From contig MNCI01008727.1 of the NCBI GenBank assembly GCA_015680685.1, positions 504,502-561,852 on the forward strand: 57,351 nucleotides of DNA, in the 5' to 3' direction. Of the stretch, positions 21,246-32,966 are shown piece after piece. Numbering within the stretch: position 1 is the first letter of the stretch; each line of letters starts with the position of its first letter. This stretch comes from Gnetum montanum. Its lineage: Eukaryota; Streptophyta; Gnetopsida; Gnetales; Gnetaceae. Made by a program: the position numbers and the translations under genes. The notes beneath the pieces were generated by a model. That model had not been told where the DNA came from, did not search any database, and saw only the letters and a list, made by a program, of their open reading frames with translations.

Positions 21246-22530
21246 CTAAAAGATTGAGCGTGGTTGTCCATCTAACAAGGTATTTGTTGTGTTGGTTGGC
21301 TTGGGCTCATGGAAAGGTTTTACTTGCTGAATGTTGATTAGTTGTTTCTTGTATCGGTTGTTAGGTTTGTAGATGATCATGGCCCCAGATGGAAAAGTAT
21401 CATCTATGATGTAAGGTCCTTTACACAATGTTTGAAATTTGGTTCATTGGGGTACATGTGTAGGATTCCAATAGAGAACCTTGTCTCCTGGTTGAAACTT
21501 GACTTTTCTTATTTTGAGGTCATGACGTTTCTTATTGAATGCCTTATGCATTTCGTTGGATGATACGGCCATTAATTGATTTTCATCTAGCAAGTTAAGA
21601 CTCATTAATCATTCTTTCTAAGCTAGACTTAGATCTAGGTTAAGGTCACAGGTTTTGGAGAGTGTACGGAGCTCGGATTGGATGGGCAATGTTGGTAGTT
21701 TTCCATACACAAGCTCATAGGGAGAATAACCTATGGGAAGCTTCCATGTGGAGCAATAGGCCTGAAGGGCATCATTTAATTTAGTGCTCTAGTCCCTTTG
21801 GTATTTAATAATGGTACACTTTAATATTTTTGTAATCTCCCGATTAGTAACTTCAACTTGACCATTGGCTTGAGGGTGATATGGTGTTGTGAATTTATGT
21901 TCAACCCCCAAGCATTGCATTAGCTTCTAGAAAGTGGTACTTGTAAAATGAGTTCCATTATTAGAAATTAACACACAAGGTACACCAAACTTGTTTATTA
22001 CATTTTTTTGTACAAATTGAGCAGCAGTGGTGGATGTACAGTCAGTGACGGCTGCTGCTTCTACCCACTTGGTACAATAGTCAACTACAACTATTATATA
22101 TGCCTTTTCATTGGATAAAGTTGTGATGGGATCCATAAAGTCAATGCCCCAAATTTCGAATGGTTTAAGAGGTTGTATCCATTGTTGTGGTTTCTCAATT
22201 CTAGTTGTCATTCCACCATCCCTTTGGCAATGATCACAAGCACGGACAAATTGGTGTGCATCCTTGAAGATTGTTGGCCAATAATACCCTACCATTAGGA
22301 TTTTTATGGCCGTGCATCTTCCAGTGTAATGGCCTCCACAAGGACCTTTGTAAGCATCCTAAAGAATGTGAATTTGATTTATATCAGGGACACACCAACG
22401 TACCAAGCCATTGGGATAAACCTTATAAAGGTTTTCATTAATATCCATGAAATATTTGACCTATTGAAGAAACTGTTGTTTCTCTCTAGTGTCCAACCCT
22501 TGCGGAAATTCTTACTTAAGCATACCATTT
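21246..22530 (-). pseudogene. Athila integrase of element B
   Basis: The zinc-finger end appears as YYWPTIFKDAHQFVRACDHC, followed by the catalytic core with WGIDFMDPI (first Asp) and CVLISNNGTHF, where the expected DNG is NNG, so the second catalytic aspartate is lost. The glutamate block is beyond a frame break. The C-terminal end (GPYIIDDTFPSGAMI, QVKPFHEPK) is at 21428-21246. Integrase joins element cDNA to host DNA; this copy cannot. Confidence 0.8.
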
Positions 22531-22534
22531 TGGT

Positions 22535-24130
22535 TCATTGGGCATTTTGTGCATTGATAGCATTTATAAGGAGAGATTCATTAGGGAATTGATTAGATAA
22601 AAGGCTCTTTTTCTCCTTGTTATCCCATCTTAGTTGCGATAAGTGATTCGTGACCACATTCGCCAAACTTTTATGACCTACCATTGTGAGATCAAATTCT
22701 TGTAAAATCATGAGCCACCATATGACATGGGGGCTCACTATTGGTTTACTCATTAAGAATATGATGGCACTATGATCTGTGTGTACAAACACTTTGTAGC
22801 TAAGCACATAGTGCCTGAACTTCTCTAAAGTGAATACCACTACCAACAACTCCTTTTTTATGGTGGTGTAGTTCAGTTGTGCACCTGCAATGCTCCATCT
22901 TGTGTAGTAAATGTAATATGGACATTTTGATCATCCATCTGCATAAGCATTGCCCTCAAAGCATAATTTGATGCATCAGTCATCACATGAAATGGTCTGG
23001 ACCAATCTAGTGCTTGAAGAATGGGAGTTTCAACAAGGTTCTGCTTTAATTGTTAAAATGTTGATTCACATGTAGGGGTATAGACGAATGATGCATCCTT
23101 CTTCATCAATTCTACCAATAGCTTGGGGATTTTGGAAAGATTCTTGATGAATCGCCAATAGTAGCTAGTATGACCAAGGAATGATCAAAATTCTTTGATT
23201 GTTTTAGGTTGGTGGGTTATTCCTTGGATGATCATTATTTTCTCAGGATCCACCTCGATTCCTGCTTTTGAGATGTGATGCCCCAAGACTATGCCTTCCT
23301 AGACCATAAGATGGCTCTTTTTCCAATTGATCTGGAGGTTTTTTTCGACATGTATTTTCAACACCTACTCAAGACGATCTTTGTAGGTAGAAAAATCATC
23401 CATAAAAACTTCTACCTTGCTACCAATCTGTTGTTGAAAGATGCTCAGAACTAATCTTTGAAATGTGGTAGGGATATTACATAGACCAAATAGCATTTGT
23501 CGGTAAGCAAAAGTCCCCTAAGGACTTGTGAAAGTTGTCTTTGCCTAGTCCTCTAGTGCAATTTGAATTTGGTTATAGCCACTATAACCATCAAGAAAGC
23601 TATAATAATTGTACTCCGAAATGGTGTCTAGCACTTGGTTGACAAAAAGCAATAGAAAATGATCCTTGAAAGTTGCCATATTAAGTAGCTGAAAATCAAT
23701 GCTTACCTACCATTTGCTTGCTTTCTTTGGCACAATCACAAGTGGACTGACCCACTCACTATATACGATAGGGTAGATGAATCTTTCCTTGAGGAGTTTC
23801 TCAATCTCCTTTTTGATAATTTGTTTTAACTTGGGATTCAAATGTCGCTGCAGCTATCATTTCAGCTTAATGATAGGGTCAGTGTATATTCGGTACTGGC
23901 ATATTCTTGGATCTATGCCAACGAGTTTGGAATATAACCAAGTGAAGGCTACTAACCATTTTTCCATAACTTTTATCAATCTTTTCTTTTGTTCTGTATA
24001 AAGCTTGGCATTAATAATAATTGGCCTCTCATTTTTCAAAAATACGTACTCTATTCTAGTCGATAGTTTCTTCAATTCAAGGGGCTCTTATTTAAAATTG
24101 TAAGGAATTTTCAACCTACCCCAATTAATA
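22535..24130 (-). pseudogene. Athila reverse transcriptase and RNase H of element B
   Basis: N-terminal RT at 24075-23857 (FLKNERPIIINAKL, EKWLVAFTWLYSKL, GIDPRICQYRIYTDP). The polymerase active site reads VEVFMDDFSTY near 23395-23420 (FMDD in place of YxDD, usual in Athila). RNase H is at 22849-22535 (TLEKFRHYVLSYKVFVHTDH, then NVVTNHLSQLRWD). Frameshifts and stops break the chain between these blocks. Confidence 0.8.
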
Positions 24131-24461
24131 TCATTATTTGCTCCTTCAGAGAGCTAGTGGTGAACTTGCTCAAGTTTATACATATTTGCAATGTACTTGT
24201 ACATTAGGCCCTCAGTCGATTCCATGCATAATGTACTACTACTAGCATCAGCTATCAACCATTAGGTTTCTTCTTGTTTTATGGCTATTGCATATAGGAA
24301 TTTCTGGATATCAGCTTCTAGTGCACACTGATTGCATGCAGAGATAGATGTTTTCTTTATTGACCATAACTTTTGCACACAATGGCACCCTAAATTGTTG
24401 TATGTGATACATGGAACTCTCTTCTTCTTAATCTTTCCAAACTCATTTTCTTTTGATATCT

Positions 24462-24956
24462 CTAAGGAAAGATTCTAATGCCCATTTTAGCATCTACAAT
24501 ACTTAGCCATGCCATTTCCATAATAATTAGAAAGTCCCCCTTATAATTCTCCACTTTGATTACTAGGAAATTAGCTGGATATGACCATCCACAAATGGTG
24601 GTGATGATGTCTTCAACTAGTCCTAATGGAATAGTGATGGACTGGTCTACCAGTTCTAGCCGAATGTTGCTCTTCTTCAAAGGAGGAAGGTTCCACATTA
24701 TGTACATCTCATGTGAGATTAGATTAACACTAGAACCAGAGTCAAGAAGAGCTTTACAAGGTTCATTCCCATAAATTTGCAAATAAACTAGGGGACTTCT
24801 AGGATCAAATAATTTTTTGGGTAAGTTACTAGCTCGAATCCAATTAGATACAACATGTGTCAGCATTATAATACGGATTTGAGAAGGATTTTGGTTTGAA
24901 GGACACTCAGATAGAGAGGAAATAGAGGAACTTGGATGAGTAGGATGACCAACCAT
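24462..24956 (-). pseudogene. Athila protease of element B
   Basis: 164-codon frame with CKALLDSGSSVNLISHEMY and LVDQSITIPLGLVEDIITT. It is collinear with 3-542 and 45255-45711. The start methionine is not a true start; the segment belongs to a Gag-Pro-Pol polyprotein. Confidence 0.85.
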
Positions 24957-24959
24957 TGA

Positions 24960-25234
24960 TGTATCTAAGGGCTTTGTTGGACTATGAGGTTGGAAGAAAG
25001 GTCTTTTCTTTGTTCATCATTTTGACTCACTAGATGAGTTAATTGATTGTGGATTAACTTCCCTTGTAGTGTTCCTTTACTATGGTTCTGTAGGAAATTC
25101 ACCCTGCATGGATGGAGCATGTGGTAGTTGTGTAGGAGGTGGAGGAGTAGGTGTAGGGATAGGAGGTACATGAGGGTAGTAGGTGGTATCCCTCCTTGGA
25201 TAGGGTGATTGGTATGTTTCAGGAAGGTAGTGGT
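24960..25234 (-). pseudogene. Gag-protease linker of element B, downstream part
   Basis: Proline-rich coding remnant (YPHVPPIPTPTPPPP, LPHAPSMQG) matching the linker of C at 31080-31340. It is cut by the solo LTR at 25234/25235 and continues at 26637. Confidence 0.65.
25230..25234 (+). repeat. Target-site duplication of the solo LTR, left copy
   Basis: GTGGT; the matching GTGGT is at 26632-26636. The uninterrupted homologous site in element C (about 31120, opposite strand) has a single ACCAC. Confidence 0.85.
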
Positions 25235-26037
25235 TGTAATGACAGAAAATGTCGGCAGCTGGAAATACCAACCGATATTCCGGCGTACACAGTTTTAGCC
25301 ACGGATCCGCGCCAGGGCTATGCTGGAAAAACGAATCCGCGGCGCCCTGAACGGTCTTGTCGATCAGACAGGGACTTACGGGTCAGTAAAACAACGTAAA
25401 GCGCGTAAAAGAAAGCGATCTGATTCGAGGGGCCGTAAAACAAAGGGAAAGCGATGTGATCGGATTGTGACAACGATAATGCTAAACACGATGAGAGGAG
25501 GCTGGCAAAAGAGAAACACGTAGCTTCAAGATCTGCGCTTTGACTCACAAATGTATATTTCGTATGAGAAATTACACTGGGGAATCCCTGATTACAGGAT
25601 GTGAAACAAGCACAAAACAACAAGAAAAATGGTCTGAACAGAAGTTCGATCTACCTCGTGGGCTAAGCTGAGATGCAAGGCAGGCCAAGCTTCGACGTCT
25701 ACCGATCAACTGTATCTGATCGATAAAGTCTCTTCAGCAGAAAGATTGCTCCTGTCATCGGTGCTCGAATCTGTACTCTGCTTCGGCTGTAAGGTGATGA
25801 TGTCCACGATTGCCAAAGCGCTGTTCTCTGTATTTCTGCTCCAAAGTACTAAGTGCTCTGGTGCTCAGAAATATGCTTTTTGCTTCTCTGAGTTTCCTGT
25901 TAACCCGAATTTTTGTATTTTTGGTCAACTGAGGCATTTATAGGCCGCGACGCTTCCTGGAAAGGCGCAACCCTGATGATGTGGGTCCCGGATATTGCGG
26001 GCCTTGCTGGCATGATCTTTTAAGTCAGACTGTGACT

Positions 26038-26069
26038 ACGCACAACACGCTTGTTTGCGTGTTGTGCGT
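26038..26069. repeat. Perfect 13-bp inverted repeat (hairpin) in the solo LTR
   Basis: ACGCACAACACGC, six-base loop TTGTTT, GCGTGTTGTGCGT: arms match at all 13 positions. Confidence 0.9.
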
Positions 26070-26183
26070 GTAAGAAATAGGCACATGCTAAGCGTGCTTT
26101 AATTGTTTTCAGGCTGTATCACTCATTCGCGTTGCGTTGCGTGTATGAGCATACTGATGTAAAAACAATGAACTCAAGATCGT

Positions 26184-26546
26184 TTTACGCTCACCACGCA
26201 GCTGTGCGTGGCAAAGCGTAAATGTAACGTACGCTCACTACGCAGCTGCGCGTGGTGAAGCGTAGACAAAGTATAACTTACGTTCATTACGCAACTGCGC
26301 GTGATAAAGCGTAAATAATGCGTAACTTATGCTTATCACGTAGCTGCGCGTGATGAAGCGTAACGAGCGTGCAACTTGAATTATGACCCACGCACTGGTA
26401 CGCACCGCTGCGTAACGAGCGTAAAGGCCATTTATTTATGCGCCACAAGCAAAAAATGCCAATCTGTCGTGCCTCTCTGGATTCTACCTTCAACTGTCTT
26501 GGAGCTTATTACGCTCATTACGTTGCCGTGCGTGAAAGAGCGTAAA
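26184..26546. repeat. Array of six near-palindromic hairpin units in the solo LTR
   Basis: Units at 26184-26222, 26230-26264, 26278-26314, 26327-26363, 26387-26423 (weak) and 26509-26546. The left half consensus is TTACGCTCATCACGCAGCTG and the right half its near reverse complement ending GATGAAGCGTAA, so each folds on itself around CAGCTG. Units 1-4 are about 46-50 bp apart. Differences between units often keep the arms paired or nearly so (e.g. ATTACGC...GCGTGAT). Confidence 0.85.
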
Positions 26547-26636
26547 CTTGTCCTTGAACAAATTTGAGGTGCGTTCTCGCTTGAATTACGAATCTTCGCC
26601 TGAGGCGACTCGTAATTTTCACGGTGTTTCAGTGGT

Positions 26637-28767
26637 GAGATTGATAAGTAGCAATATGACTAGAGAAATCCCTTAGAGATGAAGGTTGCTAAACATAGTA
26701 ACTGTAGGGATCTAGTTGCCGGTAAGGGTATTATTATCTTGGAGGTGGCAATGCCCATGATTGTGGTTGCTACCACTACTGGTACACTTTGTAAGGTTGC
26801 GGAGGAGTTCCACTTGGGTAGTATTGTTGTGGTTGGTGGAACTGTTGAGGATTACCTTGTGGATAAGGTGATCTTTTGGGCATTCACCTTTGTGAAAGTT
26901 GTGGATGTAAGGAATACACCTCAGATTCCTACAACTATGATACAATTGGGCAACATCCCTTAGGATGTTCATATTAGCAAACATCACATCCACCATTATC
27001 ATTTGAATCACTATCCGCAGCCATCTCTATCGTAGCTATCTTACCTTTACTCTTAGATTTGGCATGTTTAGCTGCCTTACATCTCCGACACTCTCATTCA
27101 TTGCTTTGCTCCTTAGACTCTTCAACAATTTTTAGAACAACTTGAAACTTATTGTCCATGGAGTCCCATAATTGATTAACCTTAGCCATAATTTTTGATT
27201 GCAATTTTTGGAATGACAAGGTTTTCTGATTAACCACCTCATCTTTGGTGAATTCATCCTCACTGTCACAAAATCTAACCTCCTTCTTTTGAATATAAGG
27301 GTCTCTGTTATATTCTTTTGCACTTTCATGTTTTTTCAGCTCTTCCTCCTCCTTAGCTACCTACTCAATTAATTTTTAAATCCAATGAGCACTTAACTTT
27401 GTCAATCTCCCTTGGGCATAGACACTAAGGGTTTTCTTGATTTCAGACCACAACTCGTCTATGATATGGAGAAGCTAATTAGGCTAAGAGTATTCATGGA
27501 CGGGAAACCTATGAAACAAAGAGTAGTAATGACCAATAGTAGCATCCAAGGGCTAATGATTCCCTTGTTTCCACCCTTGAATTTGTTACCTTAGATTGGA
27601 TGCTTAGGAGTATGTTTGATATTTGTCATTGAATAGTCTCAACATTGTACTCCATTGCCTGATTGATTTTGGTTCCAAGGATCGATACAAAATTTCTGCT
27701 TCCTTTATGAGTGTCCTTGGAAATAATTTAAGCTTTTTCCAGTCATTTTCTATGTTTTGCAAGGCACATGCATCTTGGAAGGCCTAGAGATGATTTTTTC
27801 GATCAACATCATATCCTCCCTTAAACCGAGGAATATTGTTCATATCAAGTCTCTTTATTCTACTATCCTTCACATGCCTTATTGGAATCCTCACATCCTC
27901 TACAATATTTAACATGCCCCAAGTAGCAAGTAGAGGTTCATCAAGGCCATGATGGTGGTGCTTATAATGTTCTCTACTAACCCTTCTTTCTTGATGATGT
28001 GCCTCTCTAGATTGCCCATGTCTTTGGTCACGACTGTCCTAATGGTCCCTTCTATTGTTTTGGTCCCATCGGTCACCTTGATCATAATTATTTTATCTGT
28101 GGCCACGATTTGAACCCAATGAAGAACAAAATGACAATGAAGGGGAAGAAGAGGGGGAAATTGCACCATGCTGGCACCTATCATCCTTCCTTTGATGCTT
28201 GTGACCACGATCATGATCATGATCTCCTTTGTCTCCCTTTTCTTGGCTTGCTTCTCTGGATCCATTTTTGTCATTGGATCTATTTTGACCAAAATCTAGA
28301 TTATGGACTATGGATTGTACATTCTGATTAAGGGCTCCTTGAACGAAGTCAAAGAGAGGAGAATCACTAAAGAAATGGTTGCCTTCATCAATTGGACCAA
28401 GTGGAGGTGGAAAGATATTTGATCATTTGTCCTTCATAAGCTCATGTTGGTGCTCCAGCTATCGATCCCTTAATCTTTATGCTTCAATAGGATGATAGTC
28501 CCTTGAGTCAGGATCTCACATCTTGTATTCTCCATGAAGATGTTGAAGCCCATGTCCTACTAGAATTAACTAGAGCATGGCTAGAACAGATTAGTCAAGT
28601 GGCAACACAATGTTACCTTCCATATAGAGCCATTGCATTAGTTCATCTTGATGTAAGATGAAGGTAAAGTCTAGTACATACTCATAAGGATGAGCATATA
28701 CTACCTGGTATTGTTGAGGTACTTGAATTACCTTGGTCAGAGATGGGATCTTATGAAAAGAAGACAT
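26637..28767 (-). pseudogene. Gag of element B (capsid-like polyprotein start)
   Basis: Gag starts at ATG 28767 (MSSFHKIPSLTKVIQVPQQY). A charged, serine-rich stretch follows, then the retrotransposon gag core read around 27850-27580. The structural protein would assemble the particle. Open frames such as 27909-28292 are out of frame. A short HGHCHLQD/linker segment runs to 26637, where the solo LTR starts. Multiple stops break the frame. The gag core is better seen in C at 30540-30790. Confidence 0.7.
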
Positions 28768-28909
28768 TTTTGTTAATAAATAGTGTGCAATTAAAATTTA
28801 ATTTAATAATAATAATAATAATTTTTGTTTTCGTAAGATTTGACTCTTAGTGTTTGAACAACAAGGTTACTAAATTTCACTAGGCTTAGATAGCGCACAA
28901 AGAACTACA

Positions 28910-28929
28910 GTCCCTGACAATAGCACCAA
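28910..28929 (-). promoter_or_regulatory. Primer-binding site of element B
   Basis: Minus strand TTGGTGCTATTGTCAGGGAC immediately after the 5' LTR. It differs from the Athila site TGGCGCCGTTGCCGGGGA mainly by C-to-T and G-to-A changes. Initiation by tRNA-Asp is inferred from that similarity. Confidence 0.7.
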
Positions 28930-29666
28930 TGATGAATGACAAGGTACCCCTACGCCCAACCATATGAATCATAAGCATTCATGTGCNAAGCATACGTGTG
29001 AAACTTGGTAGCTTAGAAACAATTAGTGTTTGACAACCCAATAGTGTTCGCACAAAGTTCAGGATGTGTTCAGGAAGTGGGAATGGTTACTTTTGTTAGG
29101 CTAGATTAGACTTTAGTTTCCTTANAACACATCCTGAACTTTGTGCGAACACTATTGGGTTGTCAAACACTAATTGTTTCTAAGCTACCAAGTTTCACAC
29201 GTATGCTTGAATGGGTTGTGCTTATGTAATTTAACGATTTGCTTAATTGATTGAAATTAATTGCTGCATAAATAACATAAATGTAAATTATACGAAATAA
29301 CAATATGTAAATGCATAAAAAAGAAAATCTCAAGTGCTGCAAGGAATGGATCAAAGAGCTCATCTTTATTGCCAACACAATGGTGTGCTCAGGTACATCA
29401 ATGCTTGAATAAAGATCCATTCATACTTAGACCTCCTACTGTGAGAACTTAGAAAATATTCTATCTTTCAAATGGACAAACTACAAGAGCTTCACTACTG
29501 ATTGCTAAAAAAACGTACTCCTAATTGTGCACCTAGGTGTAGTATTTATAAACCTAGGAGTAGCACTATGATATCGAATGTACGATATCGCATCTTGGGC
29601 TACAATATTGTGTACCCAATATGATGGTCACCCCAATATTGAAGTGATGAAAAGCATGATTTATTA
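28930..29666 (-). repeat. 5' LTR of element B, rearranged
   Basis: On the minus strand it runs TAATAAATC (TG changed to TA) to GTCATTCATCA. About 270 bp of the U5 part, present in the 3' LTR, is missing, and the block 28988-29124 between two n characters stands in its place in inverted orientation. TATA box CTATAAATAC-like at about 29548. Confidence 0.8.
28988..29124 (+). other. Inverted block bracketed by n in the B 5' LTR
   Basis: 28988-29070 is the exact reverse complement of 29126-29208. Single n at 28987 and 29125. Probably an assembly patch in the wrong orientation. Confidence 0.85.
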
Positions 29667-30790
29667 GATCCCATCTCCACCCAGAGTAATTCAAGTACCT
29701 CAACAATACTAGGTGGTATATGCTCATCCTAATGAGTATGTACTGGACTTTACCTTCATCTTACATCAAGATGAACTGATGCGGTGGCATGATATAGAAG
29801 ACAACATTGTGTTTCCACGTGACTGATCTATTCCAACCATGCTCTAGCTAATCTTAGCATCTCCATGTAGAATATGAGATGTGAGATCTTGACTCAAGGG
29901 ATTATCATCCCACTAAAGTGCAAAGATTAGGGGATCATCAGCTAGAGTTCCAGCACGAGCTTATGAAGGGTAAGGGGTCAAACATATTTCCACCTCCATT
30001 TGGCCCAACTGATGAAGATGATCATTTTTTAGTGATTCTTATCTCTTTGACTTTGTTCAAGAAGCCCTTAACTAGAATGTACAATCCATAGTACATAATC
30101 TAGGTTCTAGTTAAAATGGATCCAATGACAAAAACGGATCTAGTGAAGCAAGTCAAGAAAATAGAGATAAAGGAAATCATGATCGTGATCATGGTCACAA
30201 GCATCAAAGGAAGGATGATAAGCGTCAGCGTGGAGCAAGTTTTCCTTCTTCTTCCTCTTCATCATCAACATCTTATTCTTCATCTAGTTCAGATTATGGC
30301 CACAAAAGAAATAACCGTGATGGAGGTAACCAATGGAACTAGAATAATAGAAGGGACCATTGGGACGAGAGATGTGGGTAACCCAGAGAGGCCCATCATC
30401 AATAGAGAAGGGCTAATAGGGAACATCGTAGGCACCACCATCATGGCCTTGATGAACCTCTACTTGCTACTCAGGGTATGTTAAATATTGTAGAGGCTAT
30501 GAGGATTCCAGCAAGGCATGGGAAGGAAAATAGAATAAAGACACTAGATATAAACAACATCCCTCGGTTCGAGGGAGGATATGATGCTAATCCGTAAAAT
30601 CATATTCAAGCTTTATAGGATGCATATGCCTTGTAGAATATTAAAAATGGCTAACAAAAGTTGAAGTTATTTTCAAGGACACTTATAAAAGAAGTAGAAA
30701 GTTGGGATCGATCCTTGGAACCAAAATCAATCAGGCGGTTGAGTACAATGTTGGAACTATTCAATGAAAAATATCAAACGTATTCCTAAG
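29667..30790 (+). pseudogene. Gag of element C
   Basis: It continues from the gag start at 18307 after removal of B. One frame reads a charged region EASQENRDKGNHDRDHGHKH, a serine run near 30245-30295, then NIPRFEGGYDAN (30537), RTLIKEVESWDRSLEPKSIR and FNEKYQTYS before a stop near 30788. The last part is the Ty3/gypsy retrotransposon gag core. Several Q/W codons have become stops. The 122-codon frame at 30116-30484 is out of register with this reading and is not a gene. Confidence 0.75.
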
Positions 30791-31520
30791 GGATGTTTTA
30801 CAGTTGTATCACACTTGCAGGAATCTAGGGTGCATGCCTTGTATCCATGACTTGCACAAAGGAAAACACCCAAAAGATTGTCTTATCTACAAGGAAATCC
30901 TCGACAATTTTACCAACTACTACAATACTATCTAAGTGGAACTCCTCCACCACACTATGAATTGTACCAACAGTGGTAGAAACCACAATCATGGGCATTT
31001 CCACCTCCAAGACAATAATACCCTTACCAGAAACTAGATCCCTACAGTTATTATGTTCAACAACCTTTATCTCCAAGGGACTCCTCTAGTCATATTGCTG
31101 CTTACCAATCTCACCACTACCCTCCTAAAATATACCAATCATCCTATCCAAGGAGGGATGCCACCTACTATCCTCATGCACCTCCTATTACTACACCTAC
31201 TCCAAGTCATGCAAAACTACCACCTACTCTATCCATGGAGGGTCAATTATTTGTACAACCATAGCAAAGGAATGCTACAAGGGCAGTTAACCTGTAATCA
31301 GTTAACTCATCCAATGGGTCAGAATCGAAAACAATGAAGAGATGCTTCTTCTGACATCACAGTCCACCAAAGCCCTTGGACACATTAGTGGTTGGTAACC
31401 TTGTTCCTCCACCATTCTCTGTTTCCTCTTTATCTGAGTTCCTTTCAAACCAAAATCCTTCTTGAATCCATACTATAATGCTGACGCATGCTGTATCCGA
31501 TTGCATTTGAGTTGGTTACC
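30791..31520 (+). pseudogene. Gag-protease linker of element C
   Basis: Tyr/Pro/Gln-rich linker resembling the B linker (24960-25234 and 26637-27000), including the uninterrupted ACCAC target site of the solo LTR near 31118-31127. It ends TGAGTTGGTTACC where element D begins; TTACC (31516-31520) is the left target duplication of D. Confidence 0.7.
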
Positions 31521-32140
31521 TATACCATCCTAAATCATTGGTGTAAGGCTAGAAAGGAAACAAACACCAAGAGATCGTTGGATAGCCACAGCTGACTCTG
31601 CCTTTGCTTGAGGGCAAGCTAGAAAAGGGAACGAAGGCAGAGTGCCTTGGATGGTTTGCACGCAAATCAACCAAGGACTTCCCCGAGCATAAGCTACGGC
31701 TAGCGCTAGGGTTATCGTAAACAGGATGTAAACGAAATGTAAACAATGATACGAAATGTAAATAAAGCGTACGTGAATAGAATTATATTGCAAACAAAGC
31801 ATAAACCAAAGTAAATAATGTAAATAGGAGGCAATGATGAAACTGTATTGTATTATTTTAAAAGGAAATGTGCACCGGTCAAAGCGTAGTTGCAGAAGTG
31901 TGAATGGCAAGTCAGACGCCTAGCCCCGAAAGGATATGGAATGATGATGCGACGATGAAATGGGATGAACGTGAGAAGAATTTGGAAGCCAAAAATCAGA
32001 TGTGTCGAGTGCCCAAGGATTGCAAGTTTTGTCCTCCTTCAGAATTTCCAATCTCTCCAATCTTTGCCTCTTCCTCTCCCTTCTCTCTTGCTACTTTTGC
32101 TTTCCTTCTCTTGCCTCCCCAATTTGTGTGAATTGATGGG

Positions 32141-32150
32141 GTATTTATAG
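32141..32150 (-). promoter_or_regulatory. TATA box of the D 3' LTR
   Basis: Minus strand CTATAAATAC, followed by a GA-rich leader; the other LTR has CTATAAATAC at the equivalent place (about 43938-43948). It places the oxygenase fragment and minisatellite in U3. Confidence 0.6.
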
Positions 32151-32529
32151 GATTGGGCTAGGGTTTTGGCTAGGGTTTTCTTTAACCAGGTTCAATGTAC
32201 CTGTGTTGGATAGTTGTACACGAGTTGGATGTGTGTTGGCAATTGCATACTTTGACCAGGTTCAATGTATTTTACAACTTGTGGGTCATTTTAGCCCATA
32301 AAAATACAAATAAATTAGAAATACAAGCCCTTGAGTGATAAAAATTTAGAAATTTTAAAAAAATTAGCTCCAGCGGTGGATTCCTTGGTAAATTATACAT
32401 ATATTTTTTTTGTTTTCTGCGTTAGTGGCTGAAAAATTGGAATTTTCCATTGTTTGGTGAAAATATTTTCAATCATCGGGGGAAGAACAGTTGTATTTGA
32501 AGATGATGGTGGTGCCTGCAACGACGGTG

Positions 32530-32960
32530 ACAGTGGCGAGCAATGAGATACGTAGTAGGGGCACCAAAATAGCAACGCGGCGGCAGCGTAGGAGTGGCAT
32601 AGGTAGCGCAGAAACTACAGCGTAGATGAGCGACGGAAGACGCGAAGTGGTAGCAGAGGCAAACACAGAAGCGTCAACGCGGTGAGCAGCGGTGGTGGGA
32701 GCATAGAAAGTGGGGGCGTGGCGAGCAGCTGGAGCAGAAATAGCAACGCGTAAATGGCAGAATAGCAATGCGACGGTAGTAGAAAATAGTAATGCGATAG
32801 ACAAGACAGGAGTAATAATACGGCAGTAGCAGCGGTGGAAGCACAGGAGGCAACGACATGGTAGAAACAGCAACGCAGTAGGCGAAAATAGTGACGTGGT
32901 GGACAGCACAGAAACAACGACGTGGCAGCGGCAGCGGGAGCAGCGAGCGACGTGGCAGGC
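32530..32960 (-). repeat. Degenerate C/T-rich minisatellite in the D LTR
   Basis: Diverged units of the form CGTTGCTATTTCTGC-N-GCTGC repeat through the region; the equivalent array is at 44340-44795. It keeps long open frames by composition only, encoding Ser/Leu/Cys-rich nonsense peptides. Confidence 0.65.
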
Positions 32961-32966
32961 AATGCA

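Larger units (their letters stand above)
25235..26631 (+). mobile_element. Solo LTR (1397 bp) nested in element B
   Basis: TGTAATGACAG...GGTGTTTCA, with TG...CA ends and GTGGT on both sides. No protein domain is found on either strand, and the sequence is unrelated to the Athila LTRs or the LTR of D. One TATA-like TTTATAG lies near 25937 on the plus strand. Base composition is richer in CG than the surroundings. The strand is a guess from the TGTAA start. It probably arose by recombination between the two LTRs of a full element. Confidence 0.8.
18327..29666 (-). mobile_element. Element B: Athila-lineage LTR retrotransposon inserted in C
   Basis: Reverse orientation to C. 5' LTR 28930-29666, primer site 28910-28929, gag from 28767, protease 24462-24956, RT/RNase H about 24130-22550, integrase about 22530-21246, 3' noncoding 21245-19197, purine tract, 3' LTR 18327-19186. 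The flanks GAGCT (18322-18326) and GATCC (29667-29671) are a poor 5-bp match and may be a decayed target duplication. Without the solo LTR nested at 25235-26631 it is 9.9 kb. All coding regions carry stops or frameshifts; the second catalytic aspartate of integrase is asparagine. Confidence 0.9.

Noticed and set aside
27909-28292. 127-codon minus frame in element B
   Set aside because: The counterpart of 30116-30484, a shadow of gag in another frame.
28988-29208. Inverted repeat as a biological hairpin or foldback element
   Set aside because: Arms are identical and both junctions are n, while LTR copies around are diverged; an assembly artefact is more likely.
30116-30484. 122-codon plus frame in element C
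   Set aside because: Out of register with the gag reading that matches the homologous protein; isoleucine/methionine-rich shadow.
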